Assembly (NCBI RefSeq): GCF_024611995.1
Contig: NZ_CP102509.1
Location: forward strand, 5,456,001-5,520,000
DNA length: 64,000 nt
Reading direction: 5' to 3'
Source of the DNA: Streptomyces sp. NBC_00162
GTDB lineage: Bacteria > Actinomycetota > Actinomycetes > Streptomycetales > Streptomycetaceae
Shown one piece after another: positions 17,200-25,495 of this stretch. Below the pieces are notes generated by a model, which did not search any database, was not told the origin of the DNA, and was given only the letters and a program-made list of their open reading frames with translations. The first letter of the stretch is position 1. Every line of letters starts with the position of its first letter. The translations under genes were made by a program, and so were the position numbers.

Positions 17200-18245
17200 G
17201 TGGCATCCGCTTCGACGGGGTCAGCGTCGCCTACGGCGGCAACACCGTCCTGGACTCCCTCGACCTGACCGTCGAGCCCGGCGAGGTGATGGCGCTGCTC
17301 GGCCCCTCCGGCTCCGGCAAGACCACGGCGCTGCGGGCGGTCGCCGGTTTCGTACGGCCCGTCGCGGGCCGGGTCCTGATCGGCGGCCGGGACGTCACCG
17401 CGCTCCCGCCGCACAAGCGCGGCATCGGCATGGTCGTCCAGCAGTACGCGCTCTTCCCGCACATGCGGGTCGAGGCCAACGTCGCCTTCGGTCTGAAGGC
17501 CCAGAAGGCGCCCAAGGCCGAGATCCCCGGCCGGGTCGCCGAGGCCCTGGACATGACCGGCATGGCGGCCTACGCCAAGCGCTACCCGCGCGAACTGTCG
17601 GGCGGACAGCAACAGCGCGTGGCCATCGCCCGCGCCCTCGCCATCCGCCCCGGGGTGCTCCTGCTCGACGAGCCGCTGTCCGCGCTCGACGCACAGCTGC
17701 GCTCCGGGATGCTCGCCGAACTGGCCCGCCTGCACCGCGAACTGCCCGACGTCTCCATCCTGTACGTCACCCACGACCAGGTCGAAGCGCTCACCCTGGC
17801 CGACCGGATCGCCGTCATGGACAAGGCCCGGCTCCAGGACTGCGGGACCCCGCAGGAGCTGTACCGGGCCCCGCGCACCGAGTTCACCGCCTCCTTCGTC
17901 GGCAACGCGAACCTGCTGCCGGTGACCGTGGCCGAGACCGGAGCGGTCTTCGAGGGCCGCCCGCTGGCCTTCGACCGCGGCCGCGCCACGCCGGGGTCCA
18001 CCGCGACCCTGTGCGTACGGCCGCACCTGCTCGGCCTCGGGGACGGCCCGAACGCGCTGAGCGGCCGCATCGCCGAGGTCCAGTGGCGCGGCTCGACGCA
18101 CCGGCTGTACGTCGACGTGGACGGCCACCGCGTGAAGGCGGACCTGCCCGAGCTGCGGGAGACTCCGGCGCTGGGGGACAGGGTCACGCTGCACTTCGAG
18201 CCGCGCGACGCCGTGCTGCTGGCCGCTGGGGTGTCCGATGCCTGA
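17196..18245 (+). CDS. ABC transporter ATP-binding protein (2-aminoethylphosphonate-type)
   Basis: 349 aa. Walker A GPSGSGKTT, Q-loop VVQQYALFPHM, signature LSGGQQQRVAIARALA, Walker B LLLDEPLSALD and the H-loop VTHDQ are all intact. A C-terminal TOBE domain (about 270-345) follows, as in importer ATPases of the sulfate/Fe/2-AEP group. It powers the two permeases encoded next. GTG 17196 overlaps the stop of the hydrolase, and the end overlaps the first permease by 8 bp, showing tight operon structure. The phosphonate specificity is inferred from the neighbours. Confidence 0.9.
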   Translation: MSGIRFDGVSVAYGGNTVLDSLDLTVEPGEVMALLGPSGSGKTTALRAVAGFVRPVAGRVLIGGRDVTALPPHKRGIGMVVQQYALFPHMRVEANVAFGLKAQKAPKAEIPGRVAEALDMTGMAAYAKRYPRELSGGQQQRVAIARALAIRPGVLLLDEPLSALDAQLRSGMLAELARLHRELPDVSILYVTHDQVEALTLADRIAVMDKARLQDCGTPQELYRAPRTEFTASFVGNANLLPVTVAETGAVFEGRPLAFDRGRATPGSTATLCVRPHLLGLGDGPNALSGRIAEVQWRGSTHRLYVDVDGHRVKADLPELRETPALGDRVTLHFEPRDAVLLAAGVSDA

Positions 18246-19215
18246 CGCCACGCGCCGGGCCATGGCCGTCCCGGCCACGCGTGAAGCCCCCTCCGGGGAG
18301 GCACGGGGCTCCGCCCCGGACCCCGCGCCTCAAACGCCGGCGGGGCTGAAAAGCGCGGCGGAGCCGCACAACGGAGGCGGCGCCGGCGCTCGGCGCGGGA
18401 TCCCCCGGTGGGTGTGGACCGTGCCGCCCGTCGCCGTGCTCGCGCTCGTCTTTCTCTACCCCCTCGCACTGGTGGTGCAGCAGTCGCTCACGCCCGAGAA
18501 CGGCGGCGGCGCCTTCGACGCGTACGCCTCCGTCTTCGCCTCGCAGAGCTTCCGCGAGGCCCTGGGGACCACCGTCTGGCTCGCCGTCGGAGCCACCGCC
18601 GGCTGCCTCGTCCTCGGCTTCGCGCTCGCGCTCGTCATCGCCTTCGTGCCCTTCCCGGGGGCCCGCGCCGTCGCGAAGTTCATCGACGTCTTCCTCTCCT
18701 TCCCCTCCTTCCTCATCACCCTCGCCCTGCTCTTCATCTACGGCACCGTCGGCATGGCCAACGGCGTCTGGACCGACTTCACCGGCGCCGCCGACGGGCC
18801 CTTCCACTTCCTGACCACCCCCTGGGGCGTCCTGCTCGCGGAGATCACGTACTTCACGCCCTTCGTGATGCGCCCCCTGCTCGCCGCCTTCTCCCAGCTG
18901 GACACCGCCCAGCTGGAGGTCGCCGCCGGTCTCGGCGCCCGGCCCGCCCGGATCATCCGGCAGGTGATCCTCCCCGAGGCGCTCCCGGCCCTGGCCGCGG
19001 GCGGCAGCCTCGTCCTCGTCATGTGCCTCAACGAGTTCGGGATCGTCCTGTTCACCGGAGCCAAGGACGTCACGACCCTCCCGATGCTTATCTACGGCAA
19101 GGCGATCCTCGAATCCGACTACGCGGCCGCCTGCGTGGTCGCCGTCGTCAACATCGTGATCTCCGTCGGCCTGTTCGGCCTCTACCGGGTGGTGAGCAAG
19201 CGTGCTGGTGCATAG
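18238..19215 (+). CDS. ABC transporter permease, 2-aminoethylphosphonate type, with repeat-derived N-terminus
   Basis: 325 aa with about six membrane helices beginning at WVWTVPPVAVLALVFLYPLAL (about residue 60) and an EAA loop LEVAAGLGARPARIIRQVI that docks to the ATPase. The first 58 residues are not membrane protein. Residues 23-38 are translated from the dispersed Streptomyces repeat (18304-18351), giving GSAPDPAPQTPAGLK. Close family members would start near residue 55. The repeat length keeps the frame open, so the protein can be made with a longer tail. ATG 18238 overlaps the ATPase stop by 8 bp; an internal start cannot be excluded. Confidence 0.87.
   Translation: MPDATRRAMAVPATREAPSGEARGSAPDPAPQTPAGLKSAAEPHNGGGAGARRGIPRWVWTVPPVAVLALVFLYPLALVVQQSLTPENGGGAFDAYASVFASQSFREALGTTVWLAVGATAGCLVLGFALALVIAFVPFPGARAVAKFIDVFLSFPSFLITLALLFIYGTVGMANGVWTDFTGAADGPFHFLTTPWGVLLAEITYFTPFVMRPLLAAFSQLDTAQLEVAAGLGARPARIIRQVILPEALPALAAGGSLVLVMCLNEFGIVLFTGAKDVTTLPMLIYGKAILESDYAAACVVAVVNIVISVGLFGLYRVVSKRAGA
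18304..18351. repeat. Dispersed Streptomyces repeat inside a permease gene
   Basis: The 32 bases 18304-18335 are identical to 13409-13440, and GGCGGGGCTGAAA (18339-18351) also matches 13471-13483. In Streptomyces this element normally sits between genes. Here it is read through in frame. Confidence 0.85.
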
Positions 19216-19999
19216 CAAGACCGGCCGGTGGGCCGTCTGGAGCTTCTTCGGCCTCCTCTTCCTGCCCCTCTTCGCCCTGCCCCTGCTCGTCGTGGTCGCG
19301 GCCTCGTTCGCCACCCACTGGTCCGGCGCCTTCCCCTCCGGCCCGACCACCGCGAACTACGCCTCCGCCGTGCAGGGCGAGTCCCTCCAGGCCCTGACCA
19401 CCAGCCTGGTCACCGCCGTGGCCGCCAGCCTGCTCGCGCTCACCGTCGGCACCTGGGCGGCGCTGGCCGGCGCCGCACTCGGCAAGCGCGGGAAGCGGTC
19501 CCTGGACGCGCTGTTCGTGCTGCCCGTCGCCGTGCCGTCCGTGGTCGTCGGCCTCGCCGTGCTCGTGGCCTTCAGCCGGCCGCCGCTGCTCCTCAACGGC
19601 ACCAGCTCGATCGTCATCCTGGCGCACACGATCCTTGTCACGGCGTTCGCCTACCAGTCGGTTTCGGCGGCGATCGTACGGCTCGACCCCGCGTACGAGC
19701 AGGCCGCGGCCTCCCTCGGCGCCCGCCCCGGCTACGTGCTGTGGCGGGTCAGACTCCCGCTCCTGCTGCCGTCCCTCACCGCGGCGGCGGGGCTCTGCTT
19801 CGCCCTGTCCATGGGCGAGCTGAGCGCCACGATGATGCTCTACCCGCCGGACTGGATGCCCCTCCCGGTCCGGATCTTCACGGCCACCGACCGCGGTTCG
19901 CTCTTCAGCGGATCCGCCGTCGCCGTGGTCCTGATGGCCACCACCCTGCTCGTGCTGCTGGCCGTCTCCCGCATCCGCACCAAAGCCTCCTACCGCTGA
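19202..19999 (+). CDS. ABC transporter permease, second subunit (2-aminoethylphosphonate type)
   Basis: 265 aa, about six membrane helices starting with WAVWSFFGLLFLPLFALPLLV. The EAA loop is EQAAASLGARPGYVLWRVRL. It pairs with the preceding permease to form the membrane channel of an importer with the ATPase at 17196 and the lipoprotein at 20072. GTG at 19202 overlaps the first permease by 14 bp. No extra domains. Ends 72 bp before the binding protein gene, which has its own AAGGAAG ribosome site. Confidence 0.89.
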   Translation: MLVHSKTGRWAVWSFFGLLFLPLFALPLLVVVAASFATHWSGAFPSGPTTANYASAVQGESLQALTTSLVTAVAASLLALTVGTWAALAGAALGKRGKRSLDALFVLPVAVPSVVVGLAVLVAFSRPPLLLNGTSSIVILAHTILVTAFAYQSVSAAIVRLDPAYEQAAASLGARPGYVLWRVRLPLLLPSLTAAAGLCFALSMGELSATMMLYPPDWMPLPVRIFTATDRGSLFSGSAVAVVLMATTLLVLLAVSRIRTKASYR

Positions 20000-20071
20000 A
20001 CCCCGCACCCCCGCACCGCCGTAACCCCTCGCTGATCCCCTGCTGACTCCCTTTCCCCGTAAGGAAGTTCC

Positions 20072-21154
20072 ATGCCCAGCAAGCTCCTGCTCCGTACCGC
20101 CGCCGCCGTCTCCGGCAGCCTTGCCCTGGCCCTCTCACTCACCGCGTGCGGCGGCTCCACCACCGCCGACTCCGGCGGCAAGGACGGCGGCGAGAAGGTC
20201 GTCACCGTCTACAGCGCCGACGGCCTCAAGAGCGAGAAGGGCGACGGCTGGTACGACAAGGTCTTCGCCGACTTCACCAAGAAGACCGGCATCGAGGTCA
20301 AGTACGTCGAGGGCGGCTCCGGCGAGATGGTGCAGCGTGCCGTCCGCGAGAAGACCAACACCCAGGCCGACGTACTGATCACCCTGCCGCCCTTCATCCA
20401 GCAGGCCGACGGCAAGGGCCTCCTCCAGGCCTACAAGCCGCAGGGCTCCGAGAAGGTCAACGGCGCCGACAAGGCCGCCGACGGCAAGTGGACCTCGGTC
20501 GTCAACAACTACTTCGGCTTCATCTACAACAAGAAGGAGCTCGCCGAGGCCCCCAAGACCTGGGAGGAGCTGCTGGACGCCAAGTACAAGGGCAAGCTGC
20601 AGTACTCCACCCCGGGCGTCGCGGGCGACGGCACCGCCGTCCTCATCAAGGCCATGCACGACTTCGGTGGCAAGGAGCAGGCGAACGAGTACCTGAAGAA
20701 GCTCCAGGCCAACAACGTCGGCCCGTCCTCCTCCACCAGCAAGCTGGCGCCGAAGACCGACAAGGGCGAGCTGCTCGTCGCCAACGGCGACGTCCAGATG
20801 AACTTCGCGCAGTCCAAGTCCATGCCGAACCTGGGCATCTGGTTCCCCGCGAAGGAGGGCGGCAAGCCCACCAGCTTCGCCCTGCCGTATGCGGCGGGCC
20901 TCGTCGACAAGGCCCCGCACACCGAGAACGGCAAGAAGCTCCTCGACCACCTGCTCAGCGAGGAGGCCCAGCAGCTGGTCAGCGGGGTCGGCGGCGGCTT
21001 CCCGGCGCGCACCGACGTCAAGCCGACCGACGCCAACGCCGTCGAGCTCACCAAGATCATGACGGGCGTCGAGATCTTCGAGCCGAACTGGGCCGACATC
21101 GACGCGAACCTCACCGGCTACGTCGACGCGTGGAAGTCGGCAACCGGCAGCTGA
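20072..21154 (+). CDS. 2-aminoethylphosphonate-type ABC transporter substrate-binding lipoprotein
   Basis: 360 aa. Signal peptide with lipobox LTACGG (Cys26) anchors it on the outer face of the membrane. The mature part is a type II periplasmic-binding fold: VVTVYSADGLKSEKGDGWYD, then FTKKTGIEVKYVEGGSGEM, YNKKELAEAPKTWEELLD and GGFPARTDVKP, matching 2-AEP/iron/thiamine binding proteins. It captures the substrate for the permeases just upstream. Placing the binding protein last in the operon is unusual but compatible. A short inverted repeat (21163-21186) follows the stop. Ligand is inferred from the linked phosphonate enzymes. Confidence 0.88.
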   Translation: MPSKLLLRTAAAVSGSLALALSLTACGGSTTADSGGKDGGEKVVTVYSADGLKSEKGDGWYDKVFADFTKKTGIEVKYVEGGSGEMVQRAVREKTNTQADVLITLPPFIQQADGKGLLQAYKPQGSEKVNGADKAADGKWTSVVNNYFGFIYNKKELAEAPKTWEELLDAKYKGKLQYSTPGVAGDGTAVLIKAMHDFGGKEQANEYLKKLQANNVGPSSSTSKLAPKTDKGELLVANGDVQMNFAQSKSMPNLGIWFPAKEGGKPTSFALPYAAGLVDKAPHTENGKKLLDHLLSEEAQQLVSGVGGGFPARTDVKPTDANAVELTKIMTGVEIFEPNWADIDANLTGYVDAWKSATGS

Positions 21155-21162
21155 TCGGTTAC

Positions 21163-21186
21163 TTCCCGGCCACCCTGGTCCGGGAA
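21163..21186 (+). terminator. Inverted repeat after the phosphonate transport operon
   Basis: TTCCCGG (21163-21169) and CCGGGAA (21180-21186) form a 7-bp stem with a 10-nt loop right after the binding-protein stop. It is a modest terminator candidate. Confidence 0.45.
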
Positions 21187-21198
21187 AGTGACGCTTGC

Positions 21199-21214
21199 AT
21201 AACGGGTCTGGACC
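21199..21214. promoter_or_regulatory. Phosphonate operator-like site 2
   Basis: CATAACGGGTCTGGACC shares ATAACGGGTCT and the G-CC end with 15285-15300. Its core GGTCTGGACC is a near-perfect inverted repeat. It lies about 75 bp before the phosphatase start, consistent with co-regulation with the operon. Confidence 0.55.
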
Positions 21215-21289
21215 GAAATGCCCTTCGGTCCGGGCTCGGTGCATTGCCCCCGCACCCTTCGCCGCTCACTTGCTCCCCAGGAGGAGTAC

Positions 21290-22813
21290 GTGTCCACTGC
21301 CCTGCCCGGACGACGCGTCATCGCCGTGACCGCCTCTGCCGCCGCCCTCATCGCCGCCTCCGCCCTGGCCACCCCGGCCGGCGCCGCGGACGCGGCGGCC
21401 ACCACCGACAAGGTGCTCGTCATCGGCATCGACGGCGCGGTCCTCGACCGCGTCAAGGCCGCCAACGCCCCCAACCTGAAGGGCCTGATGGCCCAGGGCC
21501 TGACCGCCCGCAGCACCCTGTACGCGAACCCGATGGCCGCGACCTCCTCCGGCCCCGGCTGGTCCACCATCGCCACCGGCGTGTGGCCCGACAAGCACGG
21601 CGTGAAGGACAACTCCTTCGCCGGCAAGAACTACACCGCCTACCCCGACTTCCTGACCCGCATCGAGAACGCCAAGCCGGCGCTCAACACCTACGCGGCC
21701 GCCGACTGGGAGCCCATCACCTCCACCGATGCGGGCGGCCCGATCTTCTCCGCCAAGGTCGACAAGCGCCTCTCCCTCAAGGGCGACCGCGACGGCTACG
21801 GCAGCGAGGACCCCAAGATCGCCGCCGCGGCCGCCGCCGAACTGCAGGGCCAGAACCCGGACGCCGCCTTCGTCTACCTCGGCGAGATCGACGTCGCCGG
21901 CCACTCCTACGGCGCCGCCAGCCAGCAGTACCTCGACGCCATCGGCCGCGTGGACACGCTGATCGGCCAGGTGCTGACCGCCGTCCAGAACCGCCCGACC
22001 TACAGCCAGGAGAACTGGAAGATCCTGGTCACCACCGACCACGGCCACACCAACTCCGGTGGCCACGGCGGCTCCACCATCCAGGAGCGCGGCACCTTCG
22101 TCATCGCCAAGGGCGCGGGCATCGCGGCCGGTTCGGTACGGGACGACGTGAAGCTGGTCGACGTGGCCGCGACCGCGCTCGCGCAGGTCGGCGTCCCCAC
22201 GGCCGCGCTGGACGGCGTCCCGCTGGATGCCCCCGACAGCGACCCCTTCGACACCCTGCGCCCCAATCTCCAGGCCCGCGTGGACGAGACGGGCATCCCG
22301 GCCGGCGTGAAGGGCTTCACCCACACCCCGCCGGCGGGCTGGTCCGTCGACAACTCCAAGATGGGCACGGGCGGTGTCACCGAGTGGGCCGGATGGGCCT
22401 TCGCGACCGACGAGTTCTGGAGCCAGGCGCAGCGCGACCAGTGGCGCGAGCTGAACGTCCGCTCCCGTGACGTCTTCGCCGTCGCCGACTCCGACGAGTG
22501 GGACGACAAGACCCACACCGGCAGCTTCGACTCCACCCTGATCACCCCGAAGTGGGCGGTCACGGGAGGCACCACGAAGAACCTGTCCTTCCAGACGCAC
22601 TACCGCCACGAGGCCGGGCAGACCGCCCAGGTTCTGGTCTCCTACAACGGCGGTGCGCCCTCCGTCGTCAAGAGCTACACCGCCGACGCGGTGGCCAAGA
22701 CCGAGTCCCTGAACCTCCAGGTCCCGGCCGGTGCCACGGACGTCCAGATCCGCTTCCGCTACAGCGGCAGCAACAACTGGTACTGGACCGTCGACAACGT
22801 CCGCCTGGGCTGA
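21290..22813 (+). CDS. Secreted alkaline phosphatase/phosphodiesterase family protein
   Basis: 507 aa. A signal peptide (about 1-32, ATPAGA-AD) precedes a type I phosphodiesterase/nucleotide pyrophosphatase domain: VIGIDGA with metal ligand Asp48, SSGPGWSTIATGVWPDKHGV with probable nucleophile Ser87, GEIDVAGHSYG and TTDHGHTNSGGHGG with further metal ligands. A C-terminal beta-sandwich (about 430-507, ending SGSNNWYWTVDNVRLG) resembles carbohydrate- or ligand-binding modules. It should release phosphate from esters or phosphonates outside the cell. GTG 21290 is supported by AGGAGGAG. The operator-like site upstream ties it to the phosphonate regulator. Confidence 0.86.
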   Translation: MSTALPGRRVIAVTASAAALIAASALATPAGAADAAATTDKVLVIGIDGAVLDRVKAANAPNLKGLMAQGLTARSTLYANPMAATSSGPGWSTIATGVWPDKHGVKDNSFAGKNYTAYPDFLTRIENAKPALNTYAAADWEPITSTDAGGPIFSAKVDKRLSLKGDRDGYGSEDPKIAAAAAAELQGQNPDAAFVYLGEIDVAGHSYGAASQQYLDAIGRVDTLIGQVLTAVQNRPTYSQENWKILVTTDHGHTNSGGHGGSTIQERGTFVIAKGAGIAAGSVRDDVKLVDVAATALAQVGVPTAALDGVPLDAPDSDPFDTLRPNLQARVDETGIPAGVKGFTHTPPAGWSVDNSKMGTGGVTEWAGWAFATDEFWSQAQRDQWRELNVRSRDVFAVADSDEWDDKTHTGSFDSTLITPKWAVTGGTTKNLSFQTHYRHEAGQTAQVLVSYNGGAPSVVKSYTADAVAKTESLNLQVPAGATDVQIRFRYSGSNNWYWTVDNVRLG

Positions 22814-22932
22814 GCCCAGGCCCCCGGGGTCCGGGCCGTGGACGCACGGAGCGTCCCCGACCCGGCCCCGATAGGGTGGTAGAGACCAGAGGTCACAGAG
22901 GTCAGACGCCACCGAGAGCGGAGAACAGTCCA

Positions 22933-23712
22933 GTGGCAGAGCGCAAGCCGATCGAATCCTGGCTCACCGACATGGACGGGGTCCTCATCCACGAGGGCAC
23001 CCCGATCCCCGGCGCCGATGCCTTCATCAAGCGGCTGCGCGAGTCCGGCAAGCCCTTCCTGGTGCTGACCAACAACTCCATCTACACCCCCCGCGACCTG
23101 CAGGCGCGCCTCAGCCGCATGGGCCTCGACGTCCCCGTCGAGAACATCTGGACCTCCGCGCTGGCCACCGCGAAGTTCCTCGACGACCAGCGCCCCGGCG
23201 GCACCGCGTACGTCATCGGCGAGGCCGGTCTGACCACCGCCCTGCACGACATCGGCTACATCCTGACCGACCACGAGCCGGACTACGTGGTCCTGGGCGA
23301 GACCCGGACCTACAGCTTCGAGGCCATGACGAAGGCCGTCCGCCTGATCAACGCGGGCGCCCGCTTCATCTGCACCAACCCCGACGAGACCGGCCCCTCC
23401 ACCGAGGGCCCGCTCCCGGCCACCGGCGCCGTCGCCGCACTGATCACCAAGGCCACCGGCAAGAAGCCGTACTTCGCGGGCAAGCCCAACCCGCTGATGA
23501 TGCGCACCGGCCTCAACGCGATCGGCGCGCACTCCGAGACCAGCGCGATGATCGGCGACCGGATGGACACCGACGTGCTGGCCGGCCTGGAGGCGGGCAT
23601 GCAGACCTTCCTCGTCCTCACCGGTCTGACCTCGGTCGCGGACACCGAGAAGTTCCCGTACCGCCCGACCAGGACGGTCGACTCGATCGCCGACCTGGTG
23701 GACCTCGTGTAA
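22933..23712 (+). CDS. HAD-IIA family hydrolase (NagD-like)
   Basis: 259 aa. Motif I DMDGVLIHEG supplies the nucleophilic Asp, motif II is LTNNS, and the motif III/IV region is GKPNPLMM followed by GDRMDTDVLAGLEAG. The cap is the alpha/beta type of class IIA enzymes such as NagD and 4-nitrophenylphosphatases. It is a cytoplasmic phosphatase of small sugar phosphates or nucleotides. GTG 22933 is chosen because the HAD core starts at residue 12; the longer frame reaches back into the previous gene. Substrate unknown; a detox or metabolite-repair role is common in this family. Confidence 0.88.
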   Translation: MAERKPIESWLTDMDGVLIHEGTPIPGADAFIKRLRESGKPFLVLTNNSIYTPRDLQARLSRMGLDVPVENIWTSALATAKFLDDQRPGGTAYVIGEAGLTTALHDIGYILTDHEPDYVVLGETRTYSFEAMTKAVRLINAGARFICTNPDETGPSTEGPLPATGAVAALITKATGKKPYFAGKPNPLMMRTGLNAIGAHSETSAMIGDRMDTDVLAGLEAGMQTFLVLTGLTSVADTEKFPYRPTRTVDSIADLVDLV

Positions 23713-23734
23713 GTCGTACGGCTGACACGTACGG

Positions 23735-23758
23735 CGCCGCTCCGGATGCGGGGCGGCG
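23735..23758 (+). terminator. Hairpin after the HAD-IIA gene
   Basis: A 10-bp stem with one G-T pair (23735-23744 with 23749-23758) and a four-base loop lies just after the stop and before the next gene's ribosome site. Confidence 0.5.
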
Positions 23759-23794
23759 TCCCGCGCGTGAATCTCCTTGTTGAGGAGGTTCACC

Positions 23795-24406
23795 ATGCGC
23801 AGTGTTCACATCGCTCTCCGTGCCGCCGGGGTGGCCGTCGCCCTGACGGCGTTCTCCGCGGTGACCGCGCCCACCGCCCTCGCGGGTGAGGAGGACCGCG
23901 GTGGCAGCGGCGACCGCGGCAGCATCTCGGTCGAGCCGGACCCGGCCCACCCGGGAGCGCAGGTCAAGCTGCGCGTCAGCGGCTGCGACGGAACCAGGGG
24001 CGCGGCCAAGTCCTCCGTCTTCGTGGCGGACGCCGAACTGTACGGCCGCGACAGCGGCCGCAGCCCGCTCTACGGCGAGGCGATCATCAGCTCGCACGTC
24101 CAGCCGGGCCGGCACTCCGTGCGGGTGACCTGCGACGGCCACGACAAGGTCAGCGGCTCCATCGAGATCGCCCACCACCGGCCGAGCCATCACCCCTCGC
24201 CGGTCTGGCCGGTCCACGCGGGCGGCGGCGGCATGTCCGCCGAACTCGCGGAGAGCTCCCGGCTGGCCGCTGCGGCCAAGAAGGACCACGGCGACGACGG
24301 TCCCGGGCTCCCGCATACGGTGATCGGCGCCGTCCTGGCCGCCGCCGCCACCCTGGCCGTCGCGGGCCGGGCGCTGGCCCTGCGCCGCCGCCGCAGCGGC
24401 GACTGA
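23795..24406 (+). CDS. Secreted surface protein with LPHT sorting-like signal
   Basis: 203 aa. Signal peptide (about 1-30, PTALA-GE) is followed by one Ig-like beta domain (ISVEPDPAHPGAQVKLRVSG and following) with two cysteines, one in GCDG and one in TCDG, likely disulfide-linked. A linker rich in His/Pro follows, then LPHT, a hydrophobic helix (VIGAVLAAAATLAVAG) and RRRRSGD. The tail looks like a sortase signal without the usual Gly after LPxT. The class F sortase encoded 77 bp downstream is the natural partner. ATG 23795 has GAGGAGG seven bases upstream. Confidence 0.82.
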   Translation: MRSVHIALRAAGVAVALTAFSAVTAPTALAGEEDRGGSGDRGSISVEPDPAHPGAQVKLRVSGCDGTRGAAKSSVFVADAELYGRDSGRSPLYGEAIISSHVQPGRHSVRVTCDGHDKVSGSIEIAHHRPSHHPSPVWPVHAGGGGMSAELAESSRLAAAAKKDHGDDGPGLPHTVIGAVLAAAATLAVAGRALALRRRRSGD

Positions 24407-24482
24407 ACGGACGGGACGCAGACCGGGCGAGCGGCGACGGAACGAGCGGCGCATGAACGAGTGGCGCACGAGCGAGGGGCGC

Positions 24483-25142
24483 ATGAGCGAGGGCAAGTCC
24501 TCCGGCAGTGGCCGACTGCTGACCTTCGCCGCCTGGACGGTGCTGGTCCTGGGCCTGTGGCTGTGGGGCCGGCAGATCACCGGGGTCCCGGCCCCTCTCA
24601 CCGGCCAGGCCGGCGGGGTGGTGGGCCCGGTTCTGCCCGCGGCCCGCGCCCCCCTGGCCGGGGCCCTGCCGCAGCGCGTCGACGTGCCCTCCATAGGCAT
24701 CCAGGCCCCGGTGATCTCCCGGGGTCTGGACGCGGACGGCGCGATCGAGGCGCCCCCGTACGAAAGCCCGGGCACGGTGGGCTGGTGGAGCAACGGTGTG
24801 CAGCCCGGCGCCGCCGGGGCCGCGCTGATGGTGGGGCACGTGGACACGAAGTCCAAGCCGGCGGTGTTCTACGGCCTGAGCTCGGCGCAGCCGGGCGACA
24901 AGGTGCGGGTGGTGCGGGCGGACGGTTCGGTCGCCGAGTTCACCATCGAGGACGTACGGGTCTACGAGCGTGCGGCCTTCGACCCGCACAAGGCGTACGG
25001 CCAGCGGGTGAAGGGCCGCGCCGAGCTGAGGCTGGTGACCTGCGGGGGTTCCTATGACAAGACGGCCAAGGAGTACACGGCGAACGTGGTGGTCTCCGCC
25101 TATCTGACGGGCGCCGGGGTCCGGCCGGGCACGGCGGCGTAG
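24483..25142 (+). CDS. Class F sortase
   Basis: 219 aa from the ATG chosen; ATG 24453 would add ten residues. One membrane helix (LLTFAAWTVLVLGLWLW) is followed by the sortase domain with His119 (MVGHVDTK) and Cys187 (LVTCGGSYD). The catalytic Arg is not obvious: the region after Cys reads YDKTAKEYTANVVV, with Lys193 at one candidate site, so activity needs checking. GAGGGG lies four bases before ATG 24483. It probably anchors the preceding LPHT protein. Class F enzymes are typical of Actinobacteria, often next to a single substrate gene. Confidence 0.85.
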   Translation: MSEGKSSGSGRLLTFAAWTVLVLGLWLWGRQITGVPAPLTGQAGGVVGPVLPAARAPLAGALPQRVDVPSIGIQAPVISRGLDADGAIEAPPYESPGTVGWWSNGVQPGAAGAALMVGHVDTKSKPAVFYGLSSAQPGDKVRVVRADGSVAEFTIEDVRVYERAAFDPHKAYGQRVKGRAELRLVTCGGSYDKTAKEYTANVVVSAYLTGAGVRPGTAA

Positions 25143-25190
25143 GGAGTGTCTCGCCGGGTGAACCGGTGAACCGGGTGAACCGGGCGAAAC

Positions 25191-25230
25191 GAAGAAGCCC
25201 CTCGCAGCTTTCGCTGCGAGGGGCTTCTTC
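25191..25230. terminator. 18-bp stem hairpin between sortase and tRNA-Lys
   Basis: Arms 25191-25208 and 25213-25230 are perfectly complementary around TTTC. It serves the class F sortase and the oppositely directed tRNA-Lys. Confidence 0.88.
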
Positions 25231-25236
25231 CGTCTG

Positions 25237-25310
25237 TGCGCCGCCAGGGACTCGAACCCCGGACCCGCTGATTAAGAGTCAGCTGCTCTAACCAACTGAG
25301 CTAGCGGCGC
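25237..25310 (-). tRNA. tRNA-Lys (anticodon CUU), copy 1
   Basis: 74 nt without encoded CCA. Acceptor arms GCGCCGC/GCGGCGC, anticodon stem GCTGA/TCAGC with loop CTCTTAA (anticodon CTT), and T-loop TTCGAGT are all present. Identical to the copies at 31101 and 44486. The upstream TAGAGT sits 15 bases before the gene, the same spacing as in the other two. Confidence 0.97.
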
Positions 25311-25495
25311 TTGCTGACAGGGAAAACTCTACCCCACCTCGAGCGGTGCTCGTGACCAGCCACGCCCGCCTTGTCCGATTAACCCATGTTTACGGGGTTT
25401 GTCGTGCACGATATGTGTGGCCGTGCCGCATCTGATGACCCGCCAGATGTGGTTCCGGCTGACCAGTGGACGAGCAGGGGAGTGGACGGAACCGC
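25311..25495. other. Gap before the NlpC-like gene
   Basis: No ORF. It contains the TAGAGT -10 element of the tRNA (minus strand) and a 10-bp palindrome TCGTGCACGA (25402-25411), possibly an operator for the gene starting at 25496. Confidence 0.5.

Noticed and set aside
20146..22470. 774-aa plus-strand ORF across the binding protein and phosphatase genes
   Set aside because: It is out of frame with two well-supported proteins and has no domains.
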